DNA from: an uncultured Gammaproteobacteria bacterium
Lineage (GTDB): Bacteria; Pseudomonadota; Gammaproteobacteria; Pseudomonadales; Pseudohongiellaceae
Length of the DNA: 47,603 nt
Direction: 5' to 3'
Assembly: GCA_903862645.1 (NCBI GenBank)
Contig: CAIOZF010000224.1
Coordinates: forward strand, 1 to 47,603
Shown in pieces: positions 24,278-31,717 of the stretch (its first letter is position 1; every line of letters starts with the position of its first letter). The position numbers and the translations under genes were made by a program. The notes under the pieces are model-generated. The model was not told where the DNA came from, made no database searches, and was given only the letters and a program-made list of their open reading frames with translations.

Positions 24278-24604
24278 TCAGGTGATCTCAATCTGGCGAT
24301 TGATCTGCAAACTGCGATCGATCTTGTCTTCCAGCGTCTTGACCTGTTGCGCGGTCATGTGACGGTTTTCGTTGAGCTGTTGGCTCTTGGCCAGCATCTC
24401 ATGCGTAATGTTCAAGGCGGCCATCACGGCGATTTTTTCGAGGCCATGGATGTTGCCGCGGGACTTGATCTTGCGCATGCTCTCGTCGAGATAACGGGCG
24501 GACTTCAGCAGGGCATCTTGTTCCGAAGGGGGACAGCTGACCTGATATTCCTTGTCGAGAATCTTGACCACTACTGTGCCGGGGGCATTTTCTTCAGGGC
24601 TCAT
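24278..24604 (-). CDS. zapA: Cell division protein ZapA
   Basis: A 108-residue protein that bundles FtsZ filaments at the division site. VVVKILDKEYQVSCPPSEQDALLKSARYLDESM is the typical ZapA N-terminal domain, and ALNITHEMLAKSQQ followed by a charged helix (QQVKTLEDKIDRS) is the tetramer-forming coiled coil. It lies downstream of the zapB-like gene with 49 bases between them and upstream of 6S RNA, the standard order in gammaproteobacteria. Confidence 0.92.
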   Translation of the reverse strand: MSPEENAPGTVVVKILDKEYQVSCPPSEQDALLKSARYLDESMRKIKSRGNIHGLEKIAVMAALNITHEMLAKSQQLNENRHMTAQQVKTLEDKIDRSLQINRQIEIT

Positions 24605-24653
24605 GCGTTTTCTCTTGTTCTGTAGTGGGCAATGATCGGAGCTGTTATAAGGA

Positions 24654-24860
24654 CTACGCCTGTTCCATGGACTTCAGTCTATTGAGCACAGATTCGAGAC
24701 GACCCTTGGCCAGCTTATTGTTTTCGAGCAGTTGCTGGCGTTCAGATTGCCAGTTATGCTCATTCGCCCTTAACTGCTGATTCTCTCGCTTCATCGTGGC
24801 ACAAAGCTCAATGAGAGCATCGATCTTTTGATCCAGCGTGTTAAATCTATCGTCATTCAT
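24654..24860 (-). CDS. ZapB-like coiled-coil protein (TIGR02449 type)
   Basis: A 68-residue coiled-coil protein: LDQKIDALIELCATMKRENQQLRANE, then ERQQLLENNKLAKGRLESVLNRLKSME. It matches the TIGR02449 family that sits next to zapA in many Pseudomonas-like genomes, functionally similar to ZapB. The frame is open to 24986, but the start MNDDRFN at 24860 is the family one, and the extension overlaps the pepP leader. The divergent pepP ATG is 115 bases away. Confidence 0.85.
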   Translation of the reverse strand: MNDDRFNTLDQKIDALIELCATMKRENQQLRANEHNWQSERQQLLENNKLAKGRLESVLNRLKSMEQA

Positions 24861-24975
24861 TATGATGTTCGCTATACACAAACCCACTGGGATATTGCTC
24901 GTTACTATAGAGGCGAGACCCGGGCCGGTCAATCGCGGCCTGTGCAAACCAACGCAAACCGAATTAAGGCAGACC

Positions 24976-26304
24976 ATGACCAGCATTTATGAAGAAGCCG
25001 CCAGACGGCGCAAAGAATTGATGCAGCAGATGGAGCCCAACAGCATTGCACTGCTGAGTGCGGCGCCCCAGAGTACGCGCAGTAATGACACCGAATATCC
25101 CTACCGCCAGAACAGCGATTTCTACTACCTCACTGGATTTGTTGAACACAACGCGCTGCTCGCGTTGATTCCCGGTCGAGAGCAAGGCGAGGTCGTGCTG
25201 TTCTGTCAGGAGAAGGACAAGACTCGCGAATTGTGGACCGGCGTCCTGATGGGGCCAGAGCAAGCCATCCAGCAATTGAAGATCGACGACGCATTCCCGA
25301 TCGGTGATATCGATGACATTTTGCCCGGTCTCATCGAGGGCCGTGATCGTGTGTACTACTCCATGGGCAAGGATCAGCGCTTCGATCAGCGCGTGATGGA
25401 TTGGGTGAAAGTCATTCGTGGCAAAGTGCGTCAAGGTGCGCATCCGCCCGGCGAGTTTCTGGTACTGGATCATCTGCTCAACGAGATGCGTCTTATCAAG
25501 AGTCCGATGGAAATCAAACTCATGGAAAAGGCTGGCGCCATCTCAGCGCAGGCACACCGACGCGCCATGGCGATCTGTCGTCCGGGCCTGAGTGAGTATC
25601 ATCTGGAGGCAGAACTGCTGCATGAGTTTGTGCGTTCGGGCAGTCGTGCTCCAGCGTATAACAATATTGTGGCTGGTGGCAAAAATGCCTGCATCCTCCA
25701 CTACATCGATAACAATGCACTGCTGAAAGATGGCGATCTAGTGTTGATTGATGCCGGCTGCGAATATTCCTATTACGCGGCCGATATCACCCGAACCTTT
25801 CCGGTGAATGGACGTTTCAGTACAGAGCAGCGTGCGCTCTACGAGATTGTGCTCAAGGCACAACTCGACGCCATCAAAATCATTAAACCTGGCACCCCTT
25901 GGGATGAGCCGCACAACGTTACTGTTCGCGTCATTACTGAGGGGTTGGTGGATCTCGGTCTGCTCAAAGGTAATGTTCAGGAACTGATCAAGAGCGAAGC
26001 CTATAGAGCGTTTTATATGCACCGCGCGGGACACTGGCTCGGCATCGATGTGCATGATGTCGGCGATTATAAAATAGACAACAAGTGGCGTCTGCTGGAA
26101 CCAGGTATGGTCACCACGGTCGAGCCTGGCATCTATGTTGCCCCTGACAATACCGATGTCGGGAAGAAGTGGCGTGGCATTGGCATCCGCATTGAGGACG
26201 ATGTGCTGGTTACACGCACCGGTCACCGCGTGCTGAGTCATGGCGCGCCCAAGACTGTCGAAGATATCGAGAATTTCATGGCACAGTCACAGGCGGCCGC
26301 GTGA
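24976..26304 (+). CDS. pepP: Xaa-Pro aminopeptidase
   Basis: A 442-residue metallopeptidase that removes the N-terminal residue before proline. The N-terminal creatinase-like domain has YPYRQNSDFYYLTGF. The pita-bread domain carries the dinuclear manganese ligands: D259 in LIDAGCEY, D270 in AADITRTFP, the histidine in HRAGHWLGIDVHD, the glutamate in EPGIY, and the last one in GIRIEDD. The spacing agrees with E. coli PepP. The start at 24976 is used because upstream in-frame codons overlap the divergent zapB-like gene. It leads the pepP-ubiH unit. The ygfB gene normally found just upstream is absent here. Confidence 0.95.
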   Translation: MTSIYEEAARRRKELMQQMEPNSIALLSAAPQSTRSNDTEYPYRQNSDFYYLTGFVEHNALLALIPGREQGEVVLFCQEKDKTRELWTGVLMGPEQAIQQLKIDDAFPIGDIDDILPGLIEGRDRVYYSMGKDQRFDQRVMDWVKVIRGKVRQGAHPPGEFLVLDHLLNEMRLIKSPMEIKLMEKAGAISAQAHRRAMAICRPGLSEYHLEAELLHEFVRSGSRAPAYNNIVAGGKNACILHYIDNNALLKDGDLVLIDAGCEYSYYAADITRTFPVNGRFSTEQRALYEIVLKAQLDAIKIIKPGTPWDEPHNVTVRVITEGLVDLGLLKGNVQELIKSEAYRAFYMHRAGHWLGIDVHDVGDYKIDNKWRLLEPGMVTTVEPGIYVAPDNTDVGKKWRGIGIRIEDDVLVTRTGHRVLSHGAPKTVEDIENFMAQSQAAA

Positions 26305-26369
26305 GCGAATTGATCAGTTTATGCTGAGCCACTTTAAGTGCCAGTAATTTCAACGAGCGGTGACGAGCG

Positions 26370-27614
26370 GTGCGAGTAGATTCTTTGCGTGAACATTATG
26401 ATGTAGTGGTAGTCGGCGGCGGATTGGTCGGCGCCAGCTTCGCCTGCGCGTTGAGTGCTCGGTCGGCTGCAAACCCCCTGCGAATACTGGTCACTGAACC
26501 CGTGGCGTCCTTGCATGCTTCCACCAGTTTCGACGCCAGATCCACAGCGTTGTCCTATGGCAGTCGCGCAATCTATGAGCGTCTCGGTTTGTGGGAAGAG
26601 CTCGGACCACTGAGCACCCCCATCAAGAATATTCATGTCTCCGATCGTGGGCACTTTGGTGCAGTGCGTATCGACCATGCCGACATGGGCGTTGAGGCGC
26701 TGGGCTACGTGGCTGAAAATCAGCATCTCGGAGTGGTATTGACCGCCGCGCTGGACCGAGCGTCCGGTATCGATTTTCTTTGCCCGGCTACGATAGAAGA
26801 GCTGCAACCCATCGCCGAGGGCATGCGCCTGCGTGTGCAGCCTGACTCGGGCGACAGCATCGCAATCAGTGCCGCGTTGGTAGTGCTGGCCGATGGTGGC
26901 AAGTCCATACTCAGCGAAAGGCTGGGCATCGCCTGCAGCGTCAGTCACTACGGCCAGAAGGCCATCATTGCCAATATTGCTTTTGAAGCTTCCCATGACC
27001 ACGTCGCCTTCGAGCGCTTCACCGACAGCGGACCATTGGCGGTGCTTCCGCTCGCGACGCAGCAGGGTGACCATCGTGGCGCGCTGATCTGGACGGTGGC
27101 GGAGAGCGAGGCGGATGAGATTCTGGCACTGCCCGAGTCACTGTTTCTGCAGAAGTTGCAGGAGCGTTTCGGTTACCGACTGGGGCATATGTACAAAGTG
27201 GGCACGCGGGCGGCCTATCCGCTGAGCTTGTCAGTTGCGCGCGAACAGATCAGACCGGGGCTGGTGCTGCTTGGCAACGTTGCGCACACATTGCATCCGG
27301 TGGCGGGGCAGGGGCTGAATCTGGCTCTGCGCGACGCCGAGGTGCTGGCAAATCTGTTGGCCACTGCCCATGACGAAGGCCAGCCACTCGGTGCGATGGC
27401 AGTGTTGCAGTGTTATGTCGAGGCTCAGCGTCGCGATCAGGACGCCACCATCGATTTCAGCCATTACATGACGAGGTTGTTTTCCAGTGGCAACCCGGCG
27501 CTGATTTGGGCGCGCAAATTCGGACTGTTCTCCATCGACCTGTTGCCGGTGCTGAAGAAAACCTTCGCGCGCCAAGCGATGGGGCTGTCTGAGCGACGCA
27601 CCCGCCGGGCGTGA
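26370..27614 (+). CDS. ubiH: 2-octaprenyl-6-methoxyphenyl hydroxylase UbiH
   Basis: A 414-residue FAD monooxygenase of ubiquinone biosynthesis. The FAD-binding GxGxxG reads VVVVGGGLVGASFACAL, the middle motif is VVLADGGKS, and the second FAD motif is LLGNVAHTLHPVAGQGLNLALRDAEVL, with Asn in place of the usual Asp, as in UbiH proteins. It begins with GTG at 26370 after ACGAG and follows pepP by 65 bases in the conserved pepP-ubiH-ubiI order. ubiI follows about 1.5 kb downstream on the same strand, after an insert with genes on the other strand. The distinction from ubiF or ubiI rests mainly on context and length. Confidence 0.88.
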   Translation: MRVDSLREHYDVVVVGGGLVGASFACALSARSAANPLRILVTEPVASLHASTSFDARSTALSYGSRAIYERLGLWEELGPLSTPIKNIHVSDRGHFGAVRIDHADMGVEALGYVAENQHLGVVLTAALDRASGIDFLCPATIEELQPIAEGMRLRVQPDSGDSIAISAALVVLADGGKSILSERLGIACSVSHYGQKAIIANIAFEASHDHVAFERFTDSGPLAVLPLATQQGDHRGALIWTVAESEADEILALPESLFLQKLQERFGYRLGHMYKVGTRAAYPLSLSVAREQIRPGLVLLGNVAHTLHPVAGQGLNLALRDAEVLANLLATAHDEGQPLGAMAVLQCYVEAQRRDQDATIDFSHYMTRLFSSGNPALIWARKFGLFSIDLLPVLKKTFARQAMGLSERRTRRA

Positions 27615-27964
27615 GGCTCTCGCCACTTTTTAGTCCCATTTCAATCCCTGCCAGTTCCTCTTGGGGAGGAAGTTCTGCATGCGTGGCACAGGCCGCCTCT
27701 TCGACAAAGTGCACATAAAAACGTGCTGCCCTCTCCAGCCCTTTGATGGAAATCGTCCCCAGCACATCGCCACTGGCGTGGTACATCGGACCGGAATGAA
27801 TCGCCGCTGGCGGCCACACCCAAGCCGATGCGGATGGCCAGCAAAGAGAAGCAAGAGTGGCTGGCATATGATCTAGACATGGCAGGCTCCTTTGCGATCA
27901 GGCCGCCTGCAGCGGGCCTGAATCATCTTATTGCTTTTGAGCCGCATTCGGTGGTCTGTCGGGT
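27615..27964. other. Region after ubiH, possible gene relic on the minus strand
   Basis: No intact gene is seen. On the minus strand, between about 27650 and 27830, a frame reads SGPMYHASGDVLGTISIKG, then LERAARFYVHFVEEA, and would need frame changes to form a protein. This coding-like composition hints at a decayed gene, but I do not recognise it. The plus strand shows only shadows. Confidence 0.3.
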
Positions 27965-28396
27965 TCAACGTGTCCGTTGTTCCTGCACGGCCAGACGGAT
28001 CGCCTCGACGCGTTTGCGGTTCACGCCGAGATCGCTCTTGCCGAGACGCGAGGCGGAGCGGACGTGAACCAGTCCGGCGCCGGGAGCGGCCAGAAACTCC
28101 ATATCATCCACATAGCCCATCAGACGTGTGGTGAACTCGGCGTACAGGTAGTTGCCCTGCTCGCTGATGATCTGTGCCCCGGCCATCGTGCTGACGGCCT
28201 GGCGGACCTCGCTCAGGCTAGCGCTCAGGGGGGAAATGCTGTGACTCTCGCGAGTCTCGGCACTGGAGACGCAGTTTGGAGAGTCCGGGCACAAGCCAAG
28301 CTGGCCATTACGCTCGCCCAGCGTGGTGGGACGTTCGCCCGCGCAGCCCAGCAGTGTCAGAAGAGGGATCATGATCAGGAAGCTCCGTGTGTGCAT
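27965..28396 (-). CDS. DUF1499 lipoprotein
   Basis: A 143-residue protein with a lipoprotein signal: a short hydrophobic helix ending LLTLLGC, so the lipidated cysteine is near residue 18. The family signature CPDSPNCVSS follows, then QIISEQGNYLYAEFTTRLMGYVDDMEF and the HVRSASRLGKSDLGVNRKRVEAIR end, all typical of DUF1499. The function is unknown. It lies between ubiH and ubiI on the opposite strand, and a 15-base tandem repeat stands in front of its start. Confidence 0.9.
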   Translation of the reverse strand: MHTRSFLIMIPLLTLLGCAGERPTTLGERNGQLGLCPDSPNCVSSAETRESHSISPLSASLSEVRQAVSTMAGAQIISEQGNYLYAEFTTRLMGYVDDMEFLAAPGAGLVHVRSASRLGKSDLGVNRKRVEAIRLAVQEQRTR

Positions 28397-28404
28397 GGGC
28401 AGAT

Positions 28405-28456
28405 AGTCTCTATGAAGTAAGTCTTTAATGAGTAAGTCTCTAATGAGTAAGTCTCT
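28405..28456. repeat. 15-bp tandem repeat, about 3.5 copies
   Basis: AGTCTCTATGAAGTA, AGTCTTTAATGAGTA and AGTCTCTAATGAGTA follow head to tail at 28405-28449, and the next copy is cut after AGTCTCT. The array lies just upstream of the DUF1499 lipoprotein start on its strand, so copy-number change could shift promoter or leader spacing. Confidence 0.85.
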
Positions 28457-28500
28457 AGCGGATTGGGGAGGTAACGGGTATTACGTCCTCCACGCTGGCA

Positions 28501-28965
28501 TCAGATCACCTGCATGCCCAGCCACTCCGCGATCATGGCAGGTTTCTCGTCGCCTTCGATCTCGACCGTAGCCTTGTGTTTGAGCAGGATGTTGCCTGCA
28601 CTCTTCGATGTCACTTCAATCAGTTCAAAGCGGGCGCGGATGCGTTTGCCGACTTTGACCGGGCTCATGAAGCGCACCTTATCCAGGCCGTAGTTGATTG
28701 TCATGCGTGCGTCTTTGATCTTGATGACGCTGGTCTGTGCGGAGAGCGTGCTCAACAGTGAGAGGGTCAGGAAACCGTGAGCGATGGTGCCGCCGAAGGG
28801 CGTCTCTGCGATGGCACGGTCCCGGTCGATGTGGATAAACTGGAAATCCCCCGTCGCCGCGGCAAACTGATTGATCCGTTCCTGCGTAATCTCCAGCCAA
28901 GGACTGATCCCGACTTCCTGCCCGATGAGCGAGCGGGCCTCTTCAAGAGTCACGAAATTGGGCAT
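28501..28965 (-). CDS. MaoC family hydratase (R-specific enoyl-CoA hydratase-like)
   Basis: A 154-residue single hot-dog-fold protein of the MaoC family. The catalytic stretch is FAAATGDFQFIHIDRDRA with the Asp/His pair, then FGGTIAHGFLTLSLLS, a perfect MaoC hydratase motif. The C-terminal GLDKVRFMSPVKVGKRIRARFE is also typical. Such enzymes hydrate (R)-3-hydroxyacyl-CoA substrates in fatty-acid or PHA metabolism. ATG at 28965 is preferred over an in-frame upstream start because AAGGACAG precedes it at good distance. It shares a 115-base intergenic space with divergent ubiI. Confidence 0.92.
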   Translation of the reverse strand: MPNFVTLEEARSLIGQEVGISPWLEITQERINQFAAATGDFQFIHIDRDRAIAETPFGGTIAHGFLTLSLLSTLSAQTSVIKIKDARMTINYGLDKVRFMSPVKVGKRIRARFELIEVTSKSAGNILLKHKATVEIEGDEKPAMIAEWLGMQVI

Positions 28966-29080
28966 GGAGCTGTCCTTTGCGGTTTGCAACTGGTGGCCTG
29001 GTGACGGCCGGAGCTATACTCTGCCACATCAGCAGATCCCGCAAGAGACAGACCTCCAGAGCCGGGACAATTGGAACCGT

Positions 29081-30337
29081 ATGCAAGCCAGTTCAGCGCA
29101 GTATGAGTTTGATGTCGTCATCGTTGGCGGTGGCATGGTGGGTGCCAGCCTGGCCTGCGCGCTGGCCGGTTCAGGGCTGCGTCTGGCTCTGCTCGACAGT
29201 CAGCCTTTCGCGGCTCCGGAACTTGTCGTCGACCCGGCAGATCAGTCCTTCGATCCGCGTGTCAGCGCCATCACTCCGGCTTCACAGCATTTCCTGCGCG
29301 AGATCGGCATCTGGGATGCAATCCTGGCGAGGCGCTGCTCTCCCTACACAGACATGCATGTCTGGGATGGCGACGGCACTGGCTCCATTCATTTTTCCGC
29401 GACCGATATCCATGCCGACCTGCTTGGCCACATCATCGAGAATTCGGTGATCGTGGCAGCGCTGCAACAGCGCCTGCGTCAGAGCCCGGATATTACGTTG
29501 TTGGCTCCGGTGACTTTGATTGGTGTGCAGGCACCCGACGCTGCTCTTCCCGAAGCGCCAGTGCAGATCGAACTCGCGGACGGCAGCCGAGTGAGCACCC
29601 GTCTGCTGGTCGCCGCCGATGGCGCCAACTCCACGGTCCGCGAGCTGGCCGGTTTCCAGACCCGTGCATGGGACTACGAGCATCACGCCATTGTGACCAC
29701 TGTGCAAACACAGCTGCCCCATCGCCAGACTGCGATTCAGCGTTTCATGGACGCGGGGGTGCTCGCGTTTCTGCCGCTGCGGTCCGCGGTCTCTGGTGTC
29801 CGCGATGATCAGCAGCAGCATTGCTCGATTGTCTGGTCGGTGTTGCCAGAGGTTGCTCAGACGCTGATGGCGCTGGACGACGCCACCTTTGCGCGTGAAC
29901 TAAAGGCCGCGATCGAGAATCGCCTCGGCGTGATCGAGAGTGTCGACAAGCGTTTCAGTTTTCCGCTGCGCCAGCGCCATGCCCACAGCTATGTGCAGCA
30001 GGGCATCGCTCTGATCGGCGACGCCGCCCACACTATCCATCCGTTGGCCGGTCAGGGGGTCAACCTCGGTTTCCAGGATGCCAGCGCGCTGGCTGAAGAG
30101 ATTCTGCAGGCGCTCAGCAAAGGGCGCGACTTTGCCGACCTGCGCACGCTGCGTCGTTATCAGCGCCGCCGCATCGGTCACAATCTTGGCATGATGTGGA
30201 TGATGGAAGGCTTCAAACGGCTGTTCGCCGAACAGCCTCTGGCCGTGCGCTGGCTGCGCAATGCCGGCATGGCGGGCCTCGACAAAACGGTGCTTCTCAA
30301 GAACCACATCTTGCGCTCCGCCATGGGCATCGAATGA
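29081..30337 (+). CDS. ubiI: UbiI/VisC family ubiquinone hydroxylase
   Basis: A 418-residue FAD monooxygenase, the C5-hydroxylase branch of ubiquinone synthesis. It has VVIVGGGMVGASLACALAG (GxGxxG), AADGANSTVRELAG, and LIGDAAHTIHPLAGQGVNLGFQDAS, all in the usual order. The GDAAHTIHP form differs from GNVAHTLHP in the neighbouring UbiH and supports separate assignments. ATG 29081 is chosen since the upstream open frame crosses the divergent maoC gene. In many relatives ubiH and ubiI are adjacent; here DUF1499 and MaoC genes sit between them. Confidence 0.88.
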   Translation: MQASSAQYEFDVVIVGGGMVGASLACALAGSGLRLALLDSQPFAAPELVVDPADQSFDPRVSAITPASQHFLREIGIWDAILARRCSPYTDMHVWDGDGTGSIHFSATDIHADLLGHIIENSVIVAALQQRLRQSPDITLLAPVTLIGVQAPDAALPEAPVQIELADGSRVSTRLLVAADGANSTVRELAGFQTRAWDYEHHAIVTTVQTQLPHRQTAIQRFMDAGVLAFLPLRSAVSGVRDDQQQHCSIVWSVLPEVAQTLMALDDATFARELKAAIENRLGVIESVDKRFSFPLRQRHAHSYVQQGIALIGDAAHTIHPLAGQGVNLGFQDASALAEEILQALSKGRDFADLRTLRRYQRRRIGHNLGMMWMMEGFKRLFAEQPLAVRWLRNAGMAGLDKTVLLKNHILRSAMGIE

Positions 30338-30480
30338 ACTCCCTCTCTGAATCCCGGAGTTGTTGAAAATATTTCTAAAGTAGCTGCTCCATTGGTCGAT
30401 TACCGGGTATGGCCCCTGCCTCCTTCGTATGGCGACGCGGCTCAATCACTGTTCAGACCCGCTGCAGAGGAATCGCAAGC

Positions 30481-30672
30481 ATGCTGGCAAAAGATACTTC
30501 CTGGCCTTTTGACATGGACCTTAGTGCGCTGGATACCGCCAGCATCACTAACATTCTTAACGACATTGAGAACCACCTGCCTCGCATAGAATCCGAGGGT
30601 GGGATGACCGAACTACTGCGCGTGAAGCAGCTTTTCGAAACCGAGCTGATGACTACACGCCGCCTGCACTGA
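30481..30672 (+). CDS. Small hypothetical protein, 63 residues
   Basis: ATG 30481, with AGAGGAA about nine bases upstream, opens a 63-residue acidic protein. PFDMDLSALDTASITNILND, IENHLPRIESEGGMTELLR and the helical end VKQLFETELM suggest a compact helical fold. I do not recognise a family. The composition is far from random and the ribosome site is good, so it is probably real. It lies alone between ubiI and the exported methyltransferase. Confidence 0.6.
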   Translation: MLAKDTSWPFDMDLSALDTASITNILNDIENHLPRIESEGGMTELLRVKQLFETELMTTRRLH

Positions 30673-30896
30673 TGCGGTGCGACAGTCGCTGAGACGAAAC
30701 ACTTACCGGTGTACTCCCTCACTCGCTTGGTTTATCCTTGGTCCGCCCGAATATCCCCTTGAATCGGCAGATGCAGTGAAATTTGCAGGACCTGTGCAAG
30801 CAGAGCCGCACTCTCGCGGCATTGATCCGAGTCAGGATAGATGTCTAAATACAGTCATTGAAACTCCCGGAAAATAATCAAAAAAGGTTGGTCATT
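30673..30896. other. Upstream region of the exported methyltransferase
   Basis: No gene is visible. TTGATC at about 30824 with a 17-base gap to CTAAAT is a weak candidate promoter for the methyltransferase. The rest shows no repeat or hairpin that I could support. Confidence 0.3.
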
Positions 30897-31628
30897 ATGA
30901 AACTGTTACTCTCTTTAGTTGCTGCTACCGCACTGCTGGCCGGGGGCAATGCCCTGGCGATCGACGCTGCCAAAGTCACCCAGGCTTTGGCCGATCCTGC
31001 CCGCAGCGATGCTGACAAGGCGCTGGATGGTTCACGGAAGCCTGTTGAGGTCCTGGATTATCTGGGCCTGGAAGAAGGCATGACTGTACTGGACATCATG
31101 TCCGGTGGCGGCTGGTATACCGAAGTGCTGTCGCGCGCCGTTGGCCCGACTGGCAAGGTCTACATGCAGAACTCCGAAGCCGCTCTGGGCCGTGGTACCA
31201 CTCAGGCGACTGTGGATGCCCGTCTGGCTGTATTGAGCAATGTTGAGCTGCTGAAGCAGGACGTCAGCGTTGATCTGGGTCTGCCAGCAGATTCCATCGA
31301 TTTCGCCATCACCAACCTGAACTTCCACGACGTGTACAACCGTGATCCAGCGGCCGCACAGACTTTCCTCGTGAACGTCAAGAATGCACTCAAGGCCGGC
31401 GGCACTTTCGCGCTGATCGACCACGAAGGCACTACTGGCGCGGATAACGCCACGCTGCACCGCATTCCGATGGAGCAGGTGATTGCCGCAGTACAACAGG
31501 CTGGCCTGACTATCGTTGAAAGCGATAGCGATCTGCTGAACGTTGCGACTGACAACCACACGCAGGCTCCGTTTGCTGCTGAGCTGGAAAGAAACACGGA
31601 TCGCTTCATTCTGAAGCTGACCAAGTAA
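30897..31628 (+). CDS. Class I SAM methyltransferase with a signal peptide
   Basis: A 243-residue protein whose first 20 residues (MKLLLSLVAATALLAGGNALA) form a clean Sec signal peptide. The mature part is a class I methyltransferase: VLDIMSGGGWYTEVLSRAVG is SAM motif I, DFAITNLNFHDVYNRDP is the middle motif, and ALKAGGTFALIDHEG the beta4 region. It resembles the COG4798 group of predicted methyltransferases, several of which carry leader peptides. SAM is made in the cytosol, so either the protein is retained inside, or it acts on another ligand outside. AAGG precedes ATG 30897. The gene stands just upstream of an ABC exporter, with 89 bases between. Confidence 0.82.
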   Translation: MKLLLSLVAATALLAGGNALAIDAAKVTQALADPARSDADKALDGSRKPVEVLDYLGLEEGMTVLDIMSGGGWYTEVLSRAVGPTGKVYMQNSEAALGRGTTQATVDARLAVLSNVELLKQDVSVDLGLPADSIDFAITNLNFHDVYNRDPAAAQTFLVNVKNALKAGGTFALIDHEGTTGADNATLHRIPMEQVIAAVQQAGLTIVESDSDLLNVATDNHTQAPFAAELERNTDRFILKLTK

Positions 31629-31717
31629 TCGTTGCCGAGGGCTGCATGGCGTCTTCCTTGAAGAGCGTCGTGCAGGCTCCGCCCGAGCGTTTTACCTCCT
31701 GGAAGTAAGCCATCCCC

